Positions 51,550 through 59,797 of a stretch of DNA of 64,000 bases are shown piece by piece. Below the pieces are notes generated by a model, which saw only the letters and a list, made by a program, of their open reading frames with translations, was not told where the DNA came from and did not search any database. The position numbers and the translations under genes are program-made. The stretch lies in NCBI RefSeq assembly GCF_004745645.1, contig NZ_SRMB01000001.1, positions 2,418,001-2,482,000 of the forward strand. The letters run 5' to 3'. Within the stretch, counting starts at the first letter, position 1; each line of letters opens with the position of its first letter. Origin of the DNA: Hymenobacter metallicola (GTDB lineage Bacteria; Bacteroidota; Bacteroidia; Cytophagales; Hymenobacteraceae).

Positions 51550-52213
51550 GGCGGAGGGAAAGGCGGGCAAGAACGGTGCGGACGATATCGTGGGCCACGG
51601 CGGCTTTGGGCTTCAACTCAAAGATAGTCATTTGGCCCGCCGCGTCCAGCAGCATCACTTTGTTGGTATCGTGGCGGAAGCCGGCCCCGGGGTCACGCAG
51701 GGAGTTGAGCACAATCAGGTCGAAGTTCTTGCGCTGCAGCTTGCCCCGGGCGTGGGCTTCCTCGTCGTTGGTTTCTAACGCAAAACCCACGGAAAATTGT
51801 TCAGCCCGCTTGGTTTGGCCGAGCGTAGCCGCAATGTCCACGTTCTTGACCAACTCCAGGGTCAGCGTGTCGCCCTCCTTTTTGATCTTGTTTTCGGCTA
51901 CGGTGCGCGGCCGGTAATCGGCCACGGCGGCGGCAAAAACCCACACGTCGGCCTCGGGCGCGGCAGCGGCGGCGGCGGCAAACATCTCGGCCGCAGTTTG
52001 GACCCGCGTAGTATGAATCAGCGGGCTGCTGGGGTTGGACAGGCTGGTGGGGCCACTAATGAGCGTTACATGCGCGCCGGTTGCAGCAAATGCTTCGGCC
52101 AGGGCATAGCCCATCTTGCCCGTGCTATGGTTGCCAATAAATCGAACCGGGTCAATCGGCTCGTAGGTGGGGCCGGCCGTAAGTAAGACGCGCATTGCTT
52201 GACTTGCTTGCAT
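51542..52213 (-). CDS. coaB: Phosphopantothenate--cysteine ligase (CoaB half)
   Basis: A 223-residue CoaB domain, usually the C-terminal half of a CoaBC fusion. It joins cysteine to phosphopantothenate with CTP. Seen here: LLTAGPTYEPIDPVRFIGNHSTGKMG near the N-terminus, VFAAAVADYRP (the CTP/acyl-binding block), NKIKKEG (catalytic Lys) and LVKNVDI. The gene starts (ATG 52213) exactly 42 nt after the coaC stop and in the same frame, so only one TAA prevents a fused CoaBC. A palindrome of 37 bp fills the gap. The frame also has an ATG at 52195. Its stop overlaps the PorD-like start. Confidence 0.9.
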   Translation of the reverse strand: MQASQAMRVLLTAGPTYEPIDPVRFIGNHSTGKMGYALAEAFAATGAHVTLISGPTSLSNPSSPLIHTTRVQTAAEMFAAAAAAAPEADVWVFAAAVADYRPRTVAENKIKKEGDTLTLELVKNVDIAATLGQTKRAEQFSVGFALETNDEEAHARGKLQRKNFDLIVLNSLRDPGAGFRHDTNKVMLLDAAGQMTIFELKPKAAVAHDIVRTVLARLSLRHA

Positions 52214-52214
52214 G

Positions 52215-52251
52215 CCAACGCCTCGTGCCGTAGCGAGGCATGAGGCGTTGG
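52215..52251. repeat. 37-bp palindrome between coaC and coaB
   Basis: Arms CCAACGCCTC (52215-52224) and GAGGCGTTGG (52242-52251) pair fully; inner TGCC/GGCA add four more pairs around a short loop. No T-tract follows, so it is not a standard terminator. It adds 14 in-frame codons between the coaC stop and the coaB ATG. Confidence 0.75.
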
Positions 52252-52255
52252 GTTT

Positions 52256-52807
52256 TTATTCACTAAAGAACTGCTCCAATCGGGCCACAATATCCTCGGG
52301 TTCCAGCATGCGCCCCGGGCCCGACAAGCCACTGGCCAGCTCCCCGACCGGCGACTCGAGCACGTGGTTGCCGAAGCTGCGCAGGCGCTCGAAGTTGTGG
52401 GTCACGGCCGGATGCACGTACATGTCCAGGTCCATGGCGGGAGCCAAAAACACCGGGCAACGCGCCGACAGATAAACGGCCGCCAGCAGGTTGGGGCAGT
52501 GCCCGTTGGCTAGCTGGGCTACCGTGTTGGCACTGGCCGGGGCAATGACCAAGGCATCGGCCCAGAGCCCCAGCTCGACGTGGTTGTGCCACTCGCCGGC
52601 GGCCTCGTCGCGCAGAAAACCCGTCAGCACGGGCTTTTTAGACAAGGTGCCCAGGGTTAAAGGTGTGACAAAGGCCGAGGCCGAGGCCGTCAGAATGACT
52701 TGCACCTCAGCCCCGGCCTTGATCAGCAGCCGCACCAGCATGGCGGATTTGTAGGCAGCAATGCTGCCACACACGCCCAGAATGATTTTGCGGCCTTGTA
52801 GCGGCAT
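52256..52807 (-). CDS. coaC: Phosphopantothenoylcysteine decarboxylase (CoaC half)
   Basis: A 183-residue FMN-dependent decarboxylase domain, normally the N-terminal half of CoaBC. It has GVCGSIAAYKSAMLVRLL at the start (FMN site), the catalytic His in WHNHVELGLWADALVIAPASANTVA, and the PAMDLDMYVHPAV loop that closes over substrate. It ends EQFFSE then TAA, exactly where fused homologues continue into a linker and CoaB. It starts 11 bp after rpoZ, in the bamD-rpoZ-coaC-coaB-PorD operon. Together with CoaB it makes 4'-phosphopantetheine for coenzyme A. Confidence 0.92.
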   Translation of the reverse strand: MPLQGRKIILGVCGSIAAYKSAMLVRLLIKAGAEVQVILTASASAFVTPLTLGTLSKKPVLTGFLRDEAAGEWHNHVELGLWADALVIAPASANTVAQLANGHCPNLLAAVYLSARCPVFLAPAMDLDMYVHPAVTHNFERLRSFGNHVLESPVGELASGLSGPGRMLEPEDIVARLEQFFSE

Positions 52808-52818
52808 CGCGCGGCTAC

Positions 52819-53163
52819 TTATTCAGTAGGACGAACTACTGGCAGCGCCTCTTCTTCGAGCGTACGGAACGTCACTTTGCCTTCCAGAAACTCCTCAATG
52901 GCGAGGTTGGTCGGCTTGGGCAGACGCTCATAGTGCTTGGAAATCTCGATTTGCTCCCGGTTTTCGAATACTTCTTCCAGGTTGTCGACCGTGGTAGCAA
53001 ACTCGGCCAGCTTGCCGTTGAGCTCCTCTTTCAGCTTCACCGAAATCTGGTTGGCGCGCTTCGAGATGATGGCAATCGACTCGTACACGTTGCCGGTTTC
53101 GTGGGTGAAGTCCGACATGTTGCGGGTCACGATGGAAGCAGAGACGTTGTTCGGAGTTTTCAT
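52819..53163 (-). CDS. rpoZ: RNA polymerase omega subunit (Bacteroidota type)
   Basis: A 114-residue small subunit that helps assemble RNA polymerase. The Bacteroidota-type sequence differs from E. coli RpoZ, but has the expected GNVYESIAIISKRANQISVKLKEEL core, in which SIAIISKRANQI is equivalent to the AVIAAKRARQL-type block, and an acidic C-terminal extension (PTNLAIEEFLEGKVTFRTLEEEAL). It sits between bamD and coaC, an order conserved across Bacteroidota. Confidence 0.9.
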   Translation of the reverse strand: MKTPNNVSASIVTRNMSDFTHETGNVYESIAIISKRANQISVKLKEELNGKLAEFATTVDNLEEVFENREQIEISKHYERLPKPTNLAIEEFLEGKVTFRTLEEEALPVVRPTE

Positions 53164-53256
53164 ATGATGAAGGGTCTTAAGTACTACTTAAAAAATGAGC
53201 CGAGGCCATTCGAGCGGTCAACTTCCGCCCAAAATACGACATCAGCTCGTTACAAT

Positions 53257-54081
53257 TTACTTGGCAGCCGTATCGGCGGGCTTCAGCTTGGCCATTTCGT
53301 CGCGCGAAGCGGTGTACATGGATTCGGCAGCTTTCAGGTTCCGGCTCTGCGGATAGTTGTCGATGAAGGCCTGGTAAAAAGACAATACGTCCAGGTACCG
53401 CTCCCGCTGCTTTTCCGGCACGCTTTCCTTGGCCAGGTCGTACTGGGCGCTTAGCTTCAGGAAAGCCGCATCCTCGTTGAAAGCCGAAGCTGGGTACTGC
53501 TGCTGAAAGGAGCTGAACGCCGTAACGGCCGCCTGGTAGTAGCGCACGTTGTAGTAGAGCTTGGCGCTCTGGAAAGCCTTGTTTTCCAACTTTTTCTGCA
53601 ACTCCTGCGACATATTTTCCGCCTCGGGCCGGAACTGGCTCGACGGATAGCGGTTCAGAAAGTCCTGGATGGATTCGAGGGCCGAATACGTGTTGGTCTG
53701 GTCCAGCTCAAACTCCGGAGAGTCGCGAAACAGCGACTTGGCATTCAAAAAAGTAGCTTCCTCGGCGTACTGCGAGTTGGGATACGTGTCGGCAAACGAC
53801 TTGAAGTAGTAGGCACTGAGCACGTAGTTGCGCTGCCGGTAGTTGGTGTTGGCGAAGTAGAACTGGGCTTTTTCCGCTTCGGGACGACCTTTCAGCAGCG
53901 GAATCAGATCCTCGAGCAGCGTACCAGCCTTAAAAAAGTCGCCTTTGTCGTAGTACTGCACCGCGGCCTCGTACTTCTTGTTGACGTCGCTGCTCTTGAG
54001 CAGCTTTTGGTAGCCGGAGCACGAGCCAAGCAGCAACGTACTCACTAACAGAACAAAGAAGGCGGGGCGAAAAGACAGCAT
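53257..54081 (-). CDS. bamD: Outer-membrane assembly factor BamD
   Basis: A 274-residue lipoprotein of the BAM complex, which inserts beta-barrel proteins in the outer membrane. It has a signal peptide with lipobox (STLLLGSC, Cys about 20), then TPR-like repeats: EAAVQYYDKGDFFKAGTLLEDLIPL, AQFYFANTNYRQRNYVLSAYYFKSF, YPNSQYAEEATFLNAKSLF and YPSSQFRPEAENMSQEL, typical of BamD/YfiO. It heads the operon bamD-rpoZ-coaC-coaB-PorD-like. A well-formed promoter (TTTG, 19 bp, TACCTTTG) lies 8 bp upstream of its ATG. Confidence 0.93.
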   Translation of the reverse strand: MLSFRPAFFVLLVSTLLLGSCSGYQKLLKSSDVNKKYEAAVQYYDKGDFFKAGTLLEDLIPLLKGRPEAEKAQFYFANTNYRQRNYVLSAYYFKSFADTYPNSQYAEEATFLNAKSLFRDSPEFELDQTNTYSALESIQDFLNRYPSSQFRPEAENMSQELQKKLENKAFQSAKLYYNVRYYQAAVTAFSSFQQQYPASAFNEDAAFLKLSAQYDLAKESVPEKQRERYLDVLSFYQAFIDNYPQSRNLKAAESMYTASRDEMAKLKPADTAAK

Positions 54082-54089
54082 AAGGGGGG

Positions 54090-54120
54090 CAAAGGTAACG
54101 GATTACAAGGCCGAATCAAA
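54090..54120 (-). promoter_or_regulatory. bamD promoter: TTTG-N19-TACCTTTG
   Basis: On the minus strand a TTTG box (54117-54120) and a TACCTTTG box (54090-54097) are spaced by 19 bp, matching the Bacteroidota -33/-7 consensus. Only 8 bp separate the -7 box from the ATG (54081), so the transcript would have almost no leader. Confidence 0.65.
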
Positions 54121-54136
54121 GGTGAAGGCCGGTGGC

Positions 54137-55867
54137 CTACTTAGCGGCCCGGGTCAGGGGCGCTTTCGGCTTCGGAGCCGGAGTGGCCGGCTTGGGCAAA
54201 GTGGCTTTCGGCGCGGCAGTCTTCGGCTTGGTTGCGGGTTTCGACTTGGCTTTGACGGCCGTTTTAGGTTTGACTTTCGCCTTGGGCTTGGCTTTGGCTT
54301 TCACGGGCAGGGCAAAGTGCTTGCCTAACACCAGCCGACGCGTGGGGCGTTCCGTGGCGCGCCAGGTAAAGCCCTTGAGCTTCTGGTCTTCCGGCTTCAG
54401 CTCGTGGGGCGGAATAAAGCTGGCGTCGGGGTTGGTCAGGAACGTAATGGTTTGGAGCTTGTTGTCGGCAAAGCGCAGGGCCATGTTGGCACTCACGGCT
54501 TTGTTAAGGCCCGTGGTAGCCGTATCTCCCTCAAGAGCATAGTAGAGGCTCTCGGCGTTGCCAAGCACATCCACTTTTTTTATTTTGTTGTCGACGAAGT
54601 AGGCCACCATGTTGCGCCCCTTCACCTGATTGTAGTTCAGAATCGTGTCCTGCCCGATGATAAACGAGTTGGCATACAGGCGCATCTGGTCAATTTTCTT
54701 GTTGCGCTGCCGAATTTCCATACTGTCGGCCGTCAGCTGGTTTTTATCCGACCACAGCACCGGGCGCTTGTTGAGGTAGATAATCGAGTCCTGCCGGTCG
54801 TAGGTCAGCGAGTCGCAGCGGCCCTGCAGGTCGGTGCGGAAGATTTTTACCCTGGGGTAGGCATACAGCACGCCCGCCGCGTTTTGGGGCGGGCGGCCCT
54901 CCACGCTTACCAACGTATCGGCGGCCAGGTACAAGGTGTCGTTGTCGGTGATGTTGCGCATTACCGGGCTGCTGCCGTAGACCTTGGCCCGGCCCTGGGC
55001 CCGCCAGTACTTGCCCACGTCGCCGCGCAGCACCAGGTTGTCTTTCTTCGAAATCATCGACACGTGGCCGGTAGCCACGCCGTACTGCCGGGCCTCGTCG
55101 TACACCAGCTTGTCGCCGCCGAGCAGGTAGTTCGGGGTTTCAATCTTGGCGTTGCGCTGGAAGTTAGAAACCTTAGTAATGGTATTGTAGGTGCCGTTTT
55201 CGGCGTACAGGTTGCCCTGCTTACCCGTGATGCGCGTAGGGCCGAAGAAGTAGGCAATTTTCGACACCGTATTATACTGCAGCGTATCGGTGTCGATGTT
55301 GTTTTCTTTGGTCACCAGCTTCACGTTGCGCTTGAAGCTGAACACCTTCGACACCGTATTGTAGTACCCAAACTGGCTGTCCAGGGTATTTTCGGGGTCG
55401 ACGAGGTGGCCGCCGGTGCTGTAGTACGCCAGGTTTTTGTTCAGGTCGTAGTCGAGCAGCGTGGTGGTCAGGGTCATGCGGGGGTCGCGCATCACCACGT
55501 TGCCCGTCATGCGGGCCTTGCGGGTGTCGCCGTCGTAGGTGGCCCGGTCGCCGGTAATGGTAACCGTGTCGTTCTGGATGATGCGCACGTTGCTGAAGGC
55601 CTCCAGGGCGTTTTTCTCCAGATACTGGTAGGCCGAGTCGCAGTAAAGCAAGGTGGTGCCCTGCTTAAAGCTCACGTTGCCAATGAGCTTACGAATCTCC
55701 ACGCCGTTGAAGGTGCCCCCAATCAGCTTCTCGGTACCGGGCAGCAGCTCGATGCGCTGGCCTTTGGGGGGTGCGGGTGGGGCCGCCGGCCGGGGGCGTT
55801 GCTGAGCCCAGCTGAGCAGGGGCAGCGCGGCGAGAAAAACCAGAAAAACAAACTTTACAAAACGCAT
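54137..55867 (-). CDS. OstA-like lipopolysaccharide transport-related protein with Lys/Pro/Ala tail
   Basis: A 576-residue exported protein. The start at 55867 gives a signal peptide (FVFLVFLAALPLLSWA, cut before QQRPRP). Residues about 50-500 are a repetitive OstA/LptA-type beta-jellyroll region: GNVSFKQGTTLLYCDSAYQYLE, ITGDRATYDGDTRKARMTGNVVMRD, GHVSMISKKDNLVLRGDVGKYW. LptA-like proteins bridge the periplasm for LPS. The final 60 residues (54137-54320) are an unusual low-complexity tail of Lys, Ala and Pro (KAKAKPKAKVKPKTAVKAKS and more), like histone H1 or TonB linkers. It has its own TACCTTTG promoter box 7 bp before the ATG. Confidence 0.82.
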   Translation of the reverse strand: MRFVKFVFLVFLAALPLLSWAQQRPRPAAPPAPPKGQRIELLPGTEKLIGGTFNGVEIRKLIGNVSFKQGTTLLYCDSAYQYLEKNALEAFSNVRIIQNDTVTITGDRATYDGDTRKARMTGNVVMRDPRMTLTTTLLDYDLNKNLAYYSTGGHLVDPENTLDSQFGYYNTVSKVFSFKRNVKLVTKENNIDTDTLQYNTVSKIAYFFGPTRITGKQGNLYAENGTYNTITKVSNFQRNAKIETPNYLLGGDKLVYDEARQYGVATGHVSMISKKDNLVLRGDVGKYWRAQGRAKVYGSSPVMRNITDNDTLYLAADTLVSVEGRPPQNAAGVLYAYPRVKIFRTDLQGRCDSLTYDRQDSIIYLNKRPVLWSDKNQLTADSMEIRQRNKKIDQMRLYANSFIIGQDTILNYNQVKGRNMVAYFVDNKIKKVDVLGNAESLYYALEGDTATTGLNKAVSANMALRFADNKLQTITFLTNPDASFIPPHELKPEDQKLKGFTWRATERPTRRLVLGKHFALPVKAKAKPKAKVKPKTAVKAKSKPATKPKTAAPKATLPKPATPAPKPKAPLTRAAK

Positions 55868-55874
55868 TTCGGGG

Positions 55875-55882
55875 CAAAGGTA
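55875..55882 (-). promoter_or_regulatory. Candidate -7 element for the OstA-like gene
   Basis: TACCTTTG on the minus strand, 7 bp upstream of the ATG at 55867. No clear -33 box is seen. As for bamD, the leader would be only a few bases. Confidence 0.45.
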
Positions 55883-55953
55883 CGGAAGGCCCGCTGGTAA
55901 CGCCCATCTTTGCAGCGTAGTGCCCAATGTTGCCTTCCCGAATCAGTTTTTAT

Positions 55954-57282
55954 ATGCTTGAGCGTGTTCGTCAGTTTATTGCAGAGCAGGAGCTTTTCGC
56001 CCCCACTACCGATTACCTGCTGGTAGCCGTCAGCGGCGGCATGGACTCGGTAGTGCTGGCCGATGTGCTGCACCGCCTTGAAGTTAAGTTTGCCATTGCT
56101 CACTGCCACTTCGGCCTGCGCGGCGAGGAAGCCGATGCCGACGAGGAATTTGTGCGCAAGCTGGCTAAAAAGTACGAAGTGCCCTATTTCGCCGAGTTCT
56201 TCCAAACCAAGGAGTTTGCGGCCCAGGAAGGAATTTCCACCCAAATGGCCGCCCGCACCCTGCGCTACGCCTGGTTTGAGCGGATTCGCCAGACCCAGCA
56301 GCTCGACTATATTGCCACGGCCCACCACCAGCGCGACGCGGCCGAAACCATGCTGCTCAACCTGACCCACGGCACCGGCCTGGCCGGCCTGCACGGCATT
56401 AAGGCCAAAAATGGCCGCATCATCCGGCCTCTACTGGGTATGGGCAAGGAAGATCTGTACGACTACCTGGTGGAAAACCGGCTGATCTGGCGCGAAGACG
56501 CCTCCAACGACAGCACCCTCTACCAGCGCAACCGTCTCCGCCACGACGTGCTGCCGGTGCTGCGCGACATCAACCCCAACCTCGACCAGACCCTGCAGAT
56601 TACGGCCGAGCGGGTGGGCGGGGCCGAGGAAATTCTGCGCCGCTACGTAGAGGACACCCAGACCCAGGTCCGCCGCGACGAAGCCGAGGTGGTGTACCTG
56701 AACATCCCGACGCTGCAGCGCACGGCCGCCACTACCTTGGTCCTGCACGAACTGCTCAAACCCTTCGGGTTCTCCTACCTGGTCGTAAAGGACATTGTGG
56801 CCGCCTTCCAGGGCGAGTCGGGCCGGCGGTTTGAGTCGCCGACGCACCTGCTGGTCAAGGACCGGGAGCAGCTGGTCATCAAGCCCCGCAGCCTGACCAA
56901 ATTCGGCACCTATCAGTTGCAGGCCGGGCAGACCGAGCTTAAGGCCGAGGGCCTCAACCTGCGCGCCGAGCTGAGCGAAGCCTCGGACCAGGAGATTCCG
57001 CGCAGCAAACAGGTGGCTACCATGGACGCCGATAAGCTGAGCTTTCCACTCACGGTGCGGCGCTGGCAGGAGGGCGACTGGTTTATGCCCATCGGTATGA
57101 AGGGCAAGAAGAAGCTTTCGGACTTCCTGATTGACCAGAAAGTGCCGCTCAACCTCAAGGACGACGTGCGCGTGCTCGTCACGGCCGACCAGAAGATTGC
57201 CTGGGTTATCGGCTTCCGTCCCGATGACCGGTTCAAAATCACCGAAGACACCCAGCGCGTACTGACGGTGCGACGCATGTAA
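55954..57282 (+). CDS. tilS: tRNA(Ile)-lysidine synthetase
   Basis: A 442-residue PP-loop ATPase that changes cytidine 34 of tRNA-Ile(CAU) to lysidine so that it reads AUA. The PP-loop SGGMDS (27-32) follows the start MLERVRQFIAEQELF; I prefer this ATG (55954) to the one at 55927. FAIAHCHFGLRGEEADADEEFV and ARTLRYAWFERI, HHQRDAAETMLLNLTHGTGLAGLHGI and RPLLGMGKEDLYDYL match TilS. The C-terminal domain (about 340-442, LPLTVRRWQEGDWFMPIGMKGKKKLSDFLID) binds tRNA. It is divergent from the OstA-like gene. Confidence 0.94.
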   Translation: MLERVRQFIAEQELFAPTTDYLLVAVSGGMDSVVLADVLHRLEVKFAIAHCHFGLRGEEADADEEFVRKLAKKYEVPYFAEFFQTKEFAAQEGISTQMAARTLRYAWFERIRQTQQLDYIATAHHQRDAAETMLLNLTHGTGLAGLHGIKAKNGRIIRPLLGMGKEDLYDYLVENRLIWREDASNDSTLYQRNRLRHDVLPVLRDINPNLDQTLQITAERVGGAEEILRRYVEDTQTQVRRDEAEVVYLNIPTLQRTAATTLVLHELLKPFGFSYLVVKDIVAAFQGESGRRFESPTHLLVKDREQLVIKPRSLTKFGTYQLQAGQTELKAEGLNLRAELSEASDQEIPRSKQVATMDADKLSFPLTVRRWQEGDWFMPIGMKGKKKLSDFLIDQKVPLNLKDDVRVLVTADQKIAWVIGFRPDDRFKITEDTQRVLTVRRM

Positions 57283-57381
57283 TTTCCGACTGGTATCGTT
57301 CCCGTAACTTGTTCTAGGCCACTACGGGTTTTCGCTTACTTTTACGGCTGCGAATAAAATTCTCAACCCAACCCTCACCCA

Positions 57382-58323
57382 ATGAAAGTTACCGTAGTTG
57401 GGGCTGGCAACGTGGGCGCTACTTGCGCCGACGTATTAGCCACCCGCGAAATCGCCAACGAAGTTGTTCTGGTTGACATTAAGGAAGGTTTTGCGGAAGG
57501 CAAAGCCCTGGATATCTGGCAAAAGGCTCCCGTTATCGGTTACGACACCCGCACGGTAGGCGTCACCAACGACTACAGCCGTACGGCTGACTCCGACGTG
57601 GTAGTAATTACCTCGGGCCTACCCCGCAAGCCCGGCATGAGCCGCGACGACCTGATTTCGACCAACGCTGGCATCGTCAAATCGGTAACCGAGCAGGTAG
57701 TAAAATACTCGCCCAACGCCATTATCATCGTGGTGTCGAACCCGCTGGACGTGATGACCTACCAGGCCCACCTCACTTCGGGTCTGCCCCGCGAGAAGGT
57801 GTTTGGCATGGCGGGTATCCTGGATACGGCCCGCTACCGCGCCTTCCTAGCCGAAGCCCTCAACGTTAGCCCCAAAGATATTCAGGCAGTGCTGATGGGT
57901 GGCCACGGCGACACGATGGTGCCCCTGCCCCGCTACACCACCGTGGGCGGCATCCCGGTAACCGAGCTGATCGGCAAAGCTGAACTGGACGCCATTGTGC
58001 AGCGCACCGCCGTGGGTGGTGGTGAACTGGTAAAGCTGATGGGTACGTCGGCCTGGTATGCTCCTGGCGCCGCCGCCGCCCAGATGGTCGAGGCCATCGT
58101 GCGCGACCAGCGCCGCGTGTTCCCCGTGTGCATCGAACTGCAGGGCGAATACGGCATCAACGGCGTATACCTGGGAGCTCCGGTTATCCTGGGTAAGAAC
58201 GGTATCGAGAAGGTGATTGAGCTCCAGCTCAATGACGACGAGAAGGCCTTGCTGGAAACTTCGCGTGGCCACGTGAAAGAAGTCATGGATGCGCTGGACA
58301 ACATGAGCAAGGCCAGCGCCTAG
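57382..58323 (+). CDS. mdh: Malate dehydrogenase
   Basis: A 313-residue lactate/malate-type dehydrogenase that interconverts malate and oxaloacetate in the TCA cycle with NAD+. It has the Rossmann motif GAGNVGAT (7-14), the ITSGLPRKPGMSRDDLI block with substrate Arg, SNPLDVMTY, and the catalytic His in GGHGDTMV (about 175). The PRKPGMSR loop supports malate rather than lactate as substrate. It follows tilS by about 100 bp and ends in a terminator. Codons favour the T-ending style of highly expressed genes. Confidence 0.95.
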   Translation: MKVTVVGAGNVGATCADVLATREIANEVVLVDIKEGFAEGKALDIWQKAPVIGYDTRTVGVTNDYSRTADSDVVVITSGLPRKPGMSRDDLISTNAGIVKSVTEQVVKYSPNAIIIVVSNPLDVMTYQAHLTSGLPREKVFGMAGILDTARYRAFLAEALNVSPKDIQAVLMGGHGDTMVPLPRYTTVGGIPVTELIGKAELDAIVQRTAVGGGELVKLMGTSAWYAPGAAAAQMVEAIVRDQRRVFPVCIELQGEYGINGVYLGAPVILGKNGIEKVIELQLNDDEKALLETSRGHVKEVMDALDNMSKASA

Positions 58324-58347
58324 CTTTCCGGAAATTGACCCAATAGA

Positions 58348-58384
58348 AGCGGCCGTTCTGCAGAAGCAGGACGGCCGCTTTTTT
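58348..58384 (+). terminator. mdh terminator
   Basis: AGCGGCCGT stem with its complement and a GC-poor loop (with TCTGC/GCAG(A) extra pairing), followed by T6. Confidence 0.88.
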
Positions 58385-58417
58385 ATATTCGCTGCTCCAC
58401 CTGCTTCGGAATAGCAC

Positions 58418-59116
58418 ATGACAGCCGCCAGCCTTGCTCAAGCCCTCGACAGCCTAGCCGACCCCAAACGGGCAATACTATTGCAGCGCTTTTTTAAAAC
58501 CGGCCCGGGCCAGTACGGCGAAGGAGACCAGTTTCTGGGCCTCCCCCTACCCCAGCAGCGGCAGCTGGCCCGCCAGTTTCGGCACTTGCCCATGAACGAG
58601 ACAGAAACGCTGCTGGCCAGCCCCTGGCACGAGCATCGCCAAACGGCCCTCATCATCTGGACGCTGCAATTCGCCAAGGCCGGCCCGGCGCAGCAGCAGC
58701 TTATTCACGAGGGCTATCTGCGCAACCGCAGCCGGGTCAACAACTGGAACCTGGTAGATATTACCTGCCCGCTGCTGGTAGGCACGCATCTGCTGGATAA
58801 GGACCGAGCCCTGCTCTACGAGCTGGCCGTCGAGCCCAACCTGTGGAGCCAGCGCATGAGCTTAGTTTCCACCCTGGCCTTTATTCGCAAAGGGCAGTTT
58901 CAGGACACGTTTGCCCTGGCCGAGCAGCTTCTCTCCCACCCCCACGACCTGATTCATAAAGCCATGGGCTGGATGCTGCGGGAAGTGGGCAAGCGCAACG
59001 AGGACGCTCTAGAAGAATTTCTGATCGACCACCACGGGCAGCTACCCCGCACGGCTTTGCGCTATGCCATTGAACGGCTGCCGCCCGCGCGGCGACAGTT
59101 TCATCTGCAGGCATAA
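58418..59116 (+). CDS. DNA alkylation repair protein (AlkD-like)
   Basis: A 232-residue HEAT-repeat protein of the AlkD/AlkC superfamily that removes bulky or positively charged alkylated bases from DNA without flipping them. Helical repeats with Trp/Asp features are seen: RNRSRVNNWNLVDITCPLLVG (a signature NW..VD..C block), LWSQRMSLVSTLAFIRKGQF, HPHDLIHKAMGWMLREVGKR. The family's catalytic Asp is present in VDITC. It follows the mdh terminator, so it has its own promoter. Confidence 0.88.
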   Translation: MTAASLAQALDSLADPKRAILLQRFFKTGPGQYGEGDQFLGLPLPQQRQLARQFRHLPMNETETLLASPWHEHRQTALIIWTLQFAKAGPAQQQLIHEGYLRNRSRVNNWNLVDITCPLLVGTHLLDKDRALLYELAVEPNLWSQRMSLVSTLAFIRKGQFQDTFALAEQLLSHPHDLIHKAMGWMLREVGKRNEDALEEFLIDHHGQLPRTALRYAIERLPPARRQFHLQA

Positions 59117-59138
59117 TGCCCCTGGTTGGGTGTAGCCG

Positions 59139-59699
59139 CTACCAGGTTTCTAACCGCTTGGGCACCATCGTTTCTTCCAGCGACTTAATCAATGCTTTGG
59201 CTTGCTCGTCGAGGTAGGCTGCGCGGTCTTCAGCGTAGCCCGGCTTCATAGAGCCTAGGTATTCGACGGCCAGCGTGTAAGGCCCCTGAAGAGTCTTGCC
59301 GCTGACATCCAGGGTGCTATAGGTCCACTGGATGTGGTCAATTTGGTATTTGAACTTGCCGTCTTTCACCTGCACGGTGCAGTCGTAGGCGTAGCTATTG
59401 GGGTCCTTAAACAACCCGACGGGCGGTTGCTGCAACAGTCCGTGGGCTACCAGCGTGCCCGTTTCTCTGTTACGGGTCTGGCTCGTGTCGGGGCTGCCGG
59501 TTATGTTGCGGGCCATCCACTGCTTGGCGCGCTCAAACAAGACACTCTGGGCAATACCATCGGCGGGCACTATGCCGCTGTAGACCACTTTGTAGTCTAC
59601 CTGGGGCAGGCGGCTATAGCCGTGAGGCTTCGGGCTTTTTTGCGCGGCGGCCGAGCTGCTGATGCTAAGTGCAAGCAAGGCTATGTAACATGACTTCAT
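59139..59699 (-). CDS. DUF4468 domain secreted protein
   Basis: A 186-residue exported protein. It has a signal peptide (CYIALLALSISSSAAA, cut before QKSPK) and a single DUF4468 domain: DYKVVYSGIVPADGIAQSVLFERAKQWMARNIT and the strand pattern TGTLVAHGLL, DCTVQVKDGKFKYQIDHIQW. The domain is thought to be a small alpha/beta fold of unknown role in Bacteroidota. The last 35 residues are an Ala/Glu-rich helix ending KRLETW. It is convergent with the AlkD-like gene. No partner is evident. Confidence 0.75.
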   Translation of the reverse strand: MKSCYIALLALSISSSAAAQKSPKPHGYSRLPQVDYKVVYSGIVPADGIAQSVLFERAKQWMARNITGSPDTSQTRNRETGTLVAHGLLQQPPVGLFKDPNSYAYDCTVQVKDGKFKYQIDHIQWTYSTLDVSGKTLQGPYTLAVEYLGSMKPGYAEDRAAYLDEQAKALIKSLEETMVPKRLETW

Positions 59700-59744
59700 A
59701 GCTGCTAGTTACCGCCGAGCTTCTGCTTTTGCATACCGGAGCAC

Positions 59745-59776
59745 AAAAAAACCTGTCGAGTATCCTCAACAGGTCT
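59745..59776 (-). terminator. Terminator of the mutL-rhomboid operon
   Basis: Minus-strand stem ACCTGTTGAGGA...TCGACAGGT with mismatches in the middle, followed by T7, about 20 bp past the second rhomboid's stop. Confidence 0.72.
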
Positions 59777-59797
59777 TTTCTGGTCCGCAGGGCCTGC

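Noticed and set aside
54404-55900. Plus-strand frame of 498 codons opposite the OstA-like gene
   Set aside because: It is a long shadow frame caused by GC-rich codon bias; its sequence is Val/His/Gly-rich without any family feature, while the minus strand has a clear signal peptide and OstA repeats.
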